Notes under the pieces: model-generated
What the model saw: the letters and a program-made list of their open reading frames with translations, nothing else
Database searches by the model: none
Told to the model about the DNA's origin: nothing
Program-made: the position numbers and the translations under genes
In this document: positions 58,115 through 64,000 of the stretch, one piece after another
Position numbering within the stretch: the stretch's first letter is position 1
Layout of the letters: the number at the start of each line of letters is the position of its first letter
Origin: Calliphora vicina
Lineage: Eukaryota > Arthropoda > Insecta > Diptera > Calliphoridae
DNA length: 64,000 nt
Direction of reading: 5' to 3'
Assembly: GCF_958450345.1 (NCBI RefSeq)
Contig: NC_088782.1
Span: 2,179,501 to 2,243,500, forward strand

Positions 58115-58283
58115 GGACCACAGAAATCACATAATGGACGAAACTAGGGAGGGAAACTATTCTCACTTTATGTGTGACATTTTCAGCATAAGGGAATAGT
58201 ACTTCTAAGGGTACCACAATGGGCCGCAAGGCCTCCGAGTGAACTCGCTAACTTGCGAGCAACCCACGTAACCTAACCTAACC
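58115..58283 (+). other. LOA 3' UTR and CCTAA-repeat tail
   Basis: A 169 nt region follows the ORF2 stop. It contains a GGGCCGCAAGGCCTCCGAGT motif with GGCC/GGCC pairing, then AACTCGCTAACTTGCGAG, which can fold as a hairpin (CTCGC/GCGAG). It ends in about three CCTAA units (ACCTAACCTAACCT). Short tandem tails instead of poly-A are common in I/LOA-type elements. The 3' hairpins are plausible reverse-transcriptase recognition sites (inference). Confidence 0.75.
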
Positions 58284-58296
58284 TAACTTCCAAAAT
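58284..58296 (+). repeat. Target-site duplication, 3' copy
   Basis: TAACTTCCAAAAT, identical to 52577-52589. Confidence 0.95.
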
Positions 58297-59379
58297 GTTA
58301 TCTGATAAGTTGTTTAAAATCTTTTTATTTTGGAACCACTACGCCATCCTAAGATTATGCTAAAAAATAAATTATTATTTAAAATATGACCTAACAACAT
58401 GTGAAGGGTTAAATAAATTTACACATTTTATTTATTAGCTGGTTTTCAACAACCATAAATTTTAAGATAATAATTTCATGTATTTCGACAAATAGCCCAG
58501 ACGTACAAATAATAATTCTAATTTATATTGCTGGCTGGCTTATCGACATACATAAATTAATCAATAAATATTTAATAAATAATAACGCATAAGTATTGAA
58601 ATGAAATAAAACATTAAATGGGGTAGTAAGCATTAACAACCGCCCTAGGGCAAGGAAAATTGCTGAAAGCAACTCCTACGCTGAATACATACATAGGTTT
58701 GAGTAGATAAATTATTTATATAAATATATGTTGTTGCTACTTATTGTCCGGTTTTTATTTAAATTTTTATTTTTTGCTTTAAAACAAACAAATATTAAGG
58801 TCCCTCTTAAAATAAACTTTGAAATTTTTAAGAATATTCCTTTTTTAAAAAAAAATTTTACTTTTAGTTTTTTCAAGATATTTTTTTTTTGGTTCCAAGA
58901 AACTTTAAACATGTAAATCTTAAATAAACATAAAGCAGCATTCGTGAAATTTCACAAATTTATTAAAGAAACTTTTGTTCTTGCGCCTTAGGGGCTAAAT
59001 CTCCTCTAAATTTCTTCGAATAAAGTCAAGATCCATAAAAAACTTAAAAATATTGTTCAATAAGGAATGCGAGAGAATCCATCTTTTCGGATTTGACATC
59101 TCCGATTTTAATGAAATGTACCACACATATTATGGTTCCAAAGGTTTCCTCAAATCAATGACTTTTCCATCGAAAACCCTTTCCATTTGAAAAATATCGG
59201 GATTTGAAAATTGAAAATGTTAAAATTGTCTAAAATTATATATACATAATTGCCCATAACATTGAAACTACTCAAAGTCCAATATAATTTTTGATTCCAT
59301 TTTAAAGGCAAATATATTGTCCTTAACCCAGATATGCCGATTGCTCGAGTTTGATCATTTTAAAATTACTTATTAATTA
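58297..59379. other. AT-rich spacer
   Basis: ORFs of 62-66 codons at 58712-58916 on both strands are Lys/Phe-rich low-complexity translations of A/T tracts. No gene is supported. Confidence 0.5.
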
Positions 59380-60548
59380 CACTAGTTTACAAATCAAACA
59401 TTTTTGTTTGCTCATGGAATGAAACTTATATTTTTGAGAAGAGCTAGGGACGCTAGTTAATTGACCATTTTTTGTTTCCCACCTATACGTAAAAATTTTG
59501 AGATATATGGGTTTTTATTTTTCACCTGCCCTGAGTACTACTAATGCATACTGTAGTGTACCGAATTGTAGTAATTAAGTATTTACATTGTTTTTGGGTA
59601 CTCAACACTCTGGCGAAGCTACTAGATACTTTCAGAGTTGTATTCTTTTGACAAATTCCGAAAAAAATTTACGGGAATAAAATAAATACTGTTTAAAAGT
59701 ACATCTTTTCTGTAGATAAAAGTTAATAAATCGCTATTAAATACAAAACTCTAAAGTAAAAACTATTTTAAAATGTCTTCTAGAAAGTGTAAAATAAACC
59801 CAGACCATTTTTGTTTTATTTGCTGAAAAATTATTCAGTCAAATCGAGGTTTTCCTATAACACAAACACTGCAAAATGCTTATTTACATTAAAAAATTAC
59901 GTAAAAGCTTTAGATAAGACAAAACCAGCATTTCAATATTTATGCAGCGTGTTACCGAGTCTTTCTGAGGCCAAAATAAAAGAAGGGATATTTGTGGGTC
60001 CTCAAATAAGAAAAATTTTGGTTGATACCAAATTTGAGTGTCTATTAACCAATGTTGAAAATGCAGCATGGAATTCTTTTAAACTTGTTGTTCAAGAATT
60101 TTTGGGTAATAAGAAAAGTCAAAATTACTGAGATATTGTTGCGAATTTATTACTTAATTTTGAACTGATGGGTGTAAATATATCCCTCAAAATTCACTTT
60201 TTACATTCTCATGTGGATTTTTGACGAACATAGAGAGCGTTTCCATGAAGATTTGAAGTTTTTCGAGAGGAATTATCAAGGTTTTTGGGATCAGAATATG
60301 CTAGAAGACTACTGTTGGAGTATCGTGAGGGAGACAAATGAAAATAATTATAAAAAGAGGACTAAAACACTTTACTTTTAATTTTTGTGTCCTAATTTAA
60401 TGTACATTTTTATATTTTTCGTTTTTAATAAATATCTCAAAAGTTTGACGTCCAGGATTTTTTTAAATATTTTTTCCGAAGTTAGAAGACCTAAATACAC
60501 AAATCCCCATATGTTTCAATTCATGAGCAAAAACCTTGTAAACTAGTG
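59380..60548 (+). mobile_element. CACTA-type DNA transposon derivative (1169 bp)
   Basis: The left end CACTAGTTTACAA (59380-59392) is mirrored by TTGTAAACTAGTG (60536-60548); weaker pairing continues through GCTCATG and GAAAC. The 3 bp direct repeat TTA lies on each side (59377-59379 and 60549-60551). CACTA termini with a 3 bp duplication define the CACTA/EnSpm superfamily. The element carries a broken gene from an uncharacterised insect family and has lost most of the middle, so it is a deletion derivative. Confidence 0.75.
59773..60381 (+). pseudogene. Broken member of an uncharacterised insect protein family carried by the CACTA element
   Basis: From ATG 59773 the reading MSSRKCKINPDHFCFIC matches, by recognition, the zinc-type N-terminus (C..NP..FC.VCG) of a protein family found in many copies in insect genomes and annotated only as uncharacterised. 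After a stop and an internal deletion the open frame 59811-60131 continues YVKALDKTKPAFQYLC, EAKIKEGIFVGPQIRKI, then FLGNKKSQNY. A TGA follows, then ISLKIHFLHSHVDF, a small deletion with frameshift, and finally DEHRERFHEDLKFF, NYQGFWDQNMLEDYCWS and the stop at 60379-60381. The middle of the protein is absent. Function is unknown. Its position between CACTA termini suggests it is the transposase or an accessory protein of this element. Inactive as found. Confidence 0.7.
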
Positions 60549-60551
60549 TTA

Positions 60552-60911
60552 TTATTTTGGAAGCAAATGAGAAATAAAAAACAGTGCAGAGTTTTTATTG
60601 AAAAAAGTATTTTTTTAAGTCGTCCAATATAAAGGACATTGGGGTCACAACAACAAAACTAAAACGCAATAATGAAACATTCATGCATATAACAATCAAG
60701 CTACTCTTCATAAATATAAATTTCAAAAAAATATTGTATTTATTCACTTGTAAATGTACAAAATTTTACTTTCCGTACAAACGAGATATGTCCATTATGA
60801 CTGAATATGGGCATTATGAAAATATCACAAATTAAAAATTCAATAACTCAAAAATAGTAGCAAAAAATAATGCGATCTCACAATCTCCCATGAGGTATTG
60901 GTGAGTACTAA
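60552..60911. other. AT-rich spacer
   Basis: No supported feature. Confidence 0.4.
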
Positions 60912-61038
60912 CCCCCATTTTCTCAATCTCTGGTTATTTTTTATCGTGACGATAAACTGACAGTTCTCATACAAAAAAAATGTTAATTGGAGGTTTATCG
61001 TTACGAAAAACGATAACCAGATATTGAGAAAATGGGGG
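60912..61038. mobile_element. 127 bp foldback MITE with TAA duplication
   Basis: Arms of about 46 bp (CCCCCATTTTCTCAATCTCT against ATATTGAGAAAATGGGGG) are flanked by TAA at 60909-60911 and 61039-61041. A 3 bp TWA target suits PIF/Harbinger elements, so that origin is inferred. Confidence 0.75.
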
Positions 61039-61041
61039 TAA

Positions 61042-61364
61042 GTATGTGAAAAAAAATTGTATTTTGATAAACGTGACGTATCCTGTAAACAAGAACTACA
61101 TGTTCTACATGTAGTACAGTAGGCATATCTGGGTTAAAATGGTGTGAATAAAATTATTTACTTCCAAAAGGTTAAATGTCAATTTTATTTCAATGTAAAA
61201 AATATCAAAGATCGCGGTGTTAAAAATTAAAAAAAAAATTAATGGCGATCCTAATTATAATCTATAGCCCAATATTTCGCTGTGGTTTGTCAACATCGCT
61301 GCCAATTGTAATCGACTGTTACCATAGATAGACAAGCATAACATGAAGTTCAAACACTATAAAA
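61042..61364. other. AT-rich spacer
   Basis: No supported feature. Confidence 0.35.
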
Positions 61365-61545
61365 TCTATCTATATAAATAAAAATGAAATGGTCCATGTA
61401 TGTAATGTCATCACGTGAGAACGGCTGGAGCGATTTGGCTGATTTTTTTTTATTCGATTCGAAATTTTCAGGAGATGGTTTGTAAAGAAAAAAATTCAAA
61501 AATTCCAGGTAAAACTCGGAAATTCTTTTGTTTGTGAGTACAGTC
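61365..61545 (+). repeat. Fragment of a common fly/arthropod repeat (TCTATCTATATAAATAAAAA type)
   Basis: It starts TATCTATATAAATAAAAATG and includes ATGTCATCACGTGAGAACGG and GGAGCGATTTGGCTGA, words I recognise from the 5' part of a widespread arthropod interspersed repeat with TATATA-type ends. Class unresolved. Confidence 0.55.
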
Positions 61546-61629
61546 AACTGTAATAAAAAAGCTCCCTAAAGTATGCAGTACAAATTTATATATTTTTTTT
61601 CATGAGAATATCGAAGGATAATGTTTTAA

Positions 61630-61865
61630 CCCTTAAATGCATGATTTTTACATTTATTTTTCTATAAAATATCAAGTATTTAGTTGATTTTTATTTATTA
61701 TATTTCCTTTAGCTTTTTAGTTTGATTTAAAATTTCTTTAGCTGAAACTTTTCGTATTCCATTTGTTTTTTCGGAATTAGAATCTGAATTAGTATCAATC
61801 TTATATTCGTCTAAAATTAAGTGGAACTGGAATGTAGACATTTGGCAACAATATGCATTAAAGGG
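61630..61865. mobile_element. 236 bp piggyBac-type MITE (TTAA flanked)
   Basis: TTAA at 61626-61629 and 61866-61869 flank ends CCCTTAAATGCAT and ATGCATTAAAGGG (13 bp, one mismatch). No ORF. TIR sequence differs from the two other TTAA-flanked MITEs. Confidence 0.75.
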
Positions 61866-61869
61866 TTAA

Positions 61870-62450
61870 TTATTTTAAAATGTTCTCTTTCATTGAATTA
61901 CAACACAACAAGTGGTAAGAAGTGTAGGAAATATGCTATAATTTCTTTTATTTTATTTTAGTTTAAAAATTAATTAATTAATTAATTACTATTAATTTTG
62001 CTTTGGTTTTTCGCACAATTTTATGCTATTATACAAATATAGTCAGATAAAGCAAAATTTGTATAAAATTTATAAATTATAGACAAACTGTGGCTTTTAA
62101 ATTTTAATAAAACATTCCTTTTTTAAAAATATCAACTGCACAAACAACACTTCTTGGAATTTTTTTTTTAATTATTTATATTATTTTCACGTTAAATAGC
62201 TTGATTAAAAAGTTATCGCAAATATTGCGAACATATTTACAGCATAATAAATCTCATTAACATATCGTCGTTTTTCGACAACTTACACCGTCCGGTCCGA
62301 CCAATAAATTTTGATAGAGGAGACAAAAAAAAAGACACGTGTATCAGCGTTTTGAAAGTTTACATCTGAATTTCATTTGAGGACGGGTTAAAGTTTCCCA
62401 ACTCTGGCACATTCTTATTGTTAATCTTCATAAGAAACCATATGATCCTT
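61870..62450. other. AT-rich spacer
   Basis: An ATTAATTAATTAATTA run lies near 61969-61988. No gene supported. Confidence 0.4.
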
Positions 62451-62454
62451 ATAT

Positions 62455-63000
62455 TTTAGGTATAAAATGTGTTCCGCATAGTTATGTAAAATATTACGGA
62501 GAATATTTTTGTAGAATATGTCCTTTTTTTGTCCTTTTTTTAAAAAAAAGGTGCAAAAACCACCATTAAAACAGGTATTTAAGGGGTTAAAATGTTATGC
62601 AAAAAAATTATACGTGAAATTTTACTATAAGTCCCTAAATACACCAAAACGGAAAATTCAACCAGAAAGTCAGAAATAAGACATAACAAAAGTGAGCCGA
62701 GATCTATAAAAAATTCTTAATAATTTCACATTTATTAAGAATTTTATTTTAAAGAACATTTTAAGTATAAAATGTATTCAGCAAATTTATGCAAAATGTT
62801 ACGGAGAACATTTTGGTAGAATATGTTAACCCTCTAACTCCTCAAGGCATGGGTCTTTTTTGTCCTTCTTTTAAAAAAGAGCACCAAATCGTGAAATTTA
62901 AAACAGGGATGCTTCGGATGCGAAATTTAAAACAGGGATGCTTCGGATTCATTTCAGTATTTGGCTTTCTCCATAACATAAAAAAACATAGCTATTCAAC
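62455..63000 (+). repeat. Two diverged direct repeat units ~300 bp apart
   Basis: TTAGGTATAAAATGTGTTCC...ATATTACGGAGAATATTTTT (from 62457) recurs as TTAAGTATAAAATGTATTCA...ATGTTACGGAGAACATTTTG (from 62761). Each is followed by TAGAATATGT and a GTCCTT/AAAAAA block. The second unit's AACCCTCTAACTCC resembles the interior of the GGGTGG MITEs (AACCCTCTATCTCC), so these are probably decayed members of that family. A 26 bp phrase around GATGCTTCGGAT is duplicated in tandem near 62910-62950. Confidence 0.6.
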
Positions 63001-64000
63001 CAAAAAATAAATAATATTCTTTAGTTTTAATAAAACTCTCTCGCTGATTGTAGATGTTGGAGTTCTTTTTCTGTTTTTAGTTTATTCTAAGCATATAAAA
63101 TCCTCCATTATACCATTGGAGTTTTTTTGGATTTTTTTTATTTAGATTTTGAATACTTTTAATAATTTCGATAAGTTCGGATAAAATACTCGTTTCAGTA
63201 ATGTCTCCAGTTTGGTCTTTTATCACGTACTCCTACGACAAATACATGTAAATTAAATATGTCAGTTGTTATACTCACTAAATATGTTTCTTGGATGTTC
63301 GAAAAATATTTAATTTTACTTTGACATTTATATTTGAATTACAAAAAAATATGTTAAAGTGCAAAAAAAAAAAGAAAGTTCGGTTAAACGACACAAATTA
63401 ATTGGTTTATTTGTTATTTGAAAATCGTTAATTTTAAATTATTCGAACAGTTAACCGACCAAAATTGAATACCCTAGTTGTTTGGTATTCCTACAAATAA
63501 TTTTGTATGTAAAAACATAGATTATCTTAATGAAATTCAACTTTTAAGGTGTGTTGTTGTTGTATCTGTGTACATTTTTATTGATACTTAAATTGATACT
63601 TATTTATTTATTTATTTATTTATTTATATTTAATAATTATTATTGTTGTATGTATGTTTGTTTGTTTATTATATTTTTAATATCATTTAAATAAGAACTA
63701 ATTTAAAGTAATTAAAATAAATACAAATTCGTATTATTAAATAGTATTAAGTTAGTAAAATATTCTATATTGTTTATTGTGTAATAATAATAATAATAAC
63801 TTTAAAATTATTTAATAATGGTCTGTTACATTAAATGTCGTATGGTAAAATATTAATGGCTCTTAATGACCATTGAATGTCTGAATGTCTGTTGTTTTTA
63901 TTTTTTTTTTTAAATTTAATTCTGGCTTATTGCAATTGTTTTTATAATTAGTTTTGAGTTCTATGAATTAAGTGAATTAATAATGAACATAAAAACAAAA
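63001..64000. other. AT-rich region with simple repeats
   Basis: A TTCGAACAG...AATACCCTA end (63440-63475) resembles the left terminus of the repeat at 8345. A TATT tetranucleotide run lies at about 63600-63627 and an AATAAT run at 63784-63799. No gene. Confidence 0.5.

Larger units (their letters stand above)
52590..58283 (+). mobile_element. Full-length LOA-clade non-LTR retrotransposon
   Basis: A 5694 bp element between 13 bp target duplications. Order: HDV-like ribozyme fold, five-hairpin 5' UTR, ORF1, ORF2 (overlapping by 38 nt), short 3' UTR, and a CCTAA-repeat tail. RNase H downstream of the reverse transcriptase, an APE-type endonuclease and a DUF4780-like ORF1 without zinc knuckles place it in the LOA clade (Loa, bilbo, Baggins relatives). 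Base composition is clearly more GC-rich than the surroundings, and both ORFs are open, so the insertion is recent. Plus-strand insertion, complete at the 5' end. Confidence 0.93.

Noticed and set aside
58262..58296. Interstitial telomere repeat
   Set aside because: The CCTAA units are the tail of the LOA element, fixed by the flanking target duplication.

Overview
This is a 64 kb AT-rich window from an insect nuclear genome. It most likely comes from a higher (calyptrate or muscoid) fly. That is an inference from the repeat content: Tc1/mariner remnants, a LOA-clade retrotransposon, mini-me/DINE-like repeats with a GTCY microsatellite, and many short inverted-repeat elements. I found no convincing host protein-coding exon, rRNA, functional tRNA or CRISPR array. 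The window reads as intergenic or intronic DNA built almost entirely from nested transposable elements, and nearly every short ORF is noise in A/T-rich sequence.

Layout. 0-10 kb: a decayed Tc1-like transposon (2353-3833), a CCCAGCAGTT-type MITE carrying a tRNA-like stretch (3948-4575), a Helitron/mini-me-like element (5219-8025) broken by a 524 bp Tc1-type MITE and a 1595 bp Tc1-like transposon, and a mariner remnant. 10-21 kb: a composite repeat with a 1 kb palindrome, a TIR element with a nested foldback, the second Helitron-like copy (which supplies the empty sites for the two insertions in the first), and a second CCCAGCAGTT MITE. 21-28 kb: a complex repeat block with a diverged ~160 bp satellite, a mariner remnant, foldbacks and a TCAG microsatellite end. 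28-43 kb: GGGTGG-ended and TTAA-flanked MITEs, a 784 bp foldback, a hAT remnant, a MULE-like MITE, a second composite-repeat copy and a non-LTR 3' fragment. 43-52 kb: two related elements sharing a TGTCACGTACGAT motif, each with its own nested insertion, a third mariner remnant split by a 245 bp foldback, and a TTAA-flanked MITE.

The one long-ORF element is a LOA-clade non-LTR retrotransposon (52590-58283) bounded by a 13 bp target-site duplication. Its GC-richer sequence and long ORFs mark it as recent. ORF1 (500 aa) ends in a DUF4780-like domain. ORF2 (1189 aa) carries endonuclease, reverse transcriptase, RNase H and a C-terminal zinc motif, but the endonuclease appears to have lost one core motif. 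The 5' end folds as an HDV-like ribozyme topology starting at the first base of the element. It is followed by five stem-loops with the same internal loop and different, compensating stems; I regard these as the most novel structure here.

From 58.3 to 64 kb a 1169 bp element has CACTA termini and a 3 bp duplication. It carries a broken copy of a widespread, uncharacterised insect protein family, which points to a mobile origin for that family. Two smaller MITEs and diverged repeats follow.
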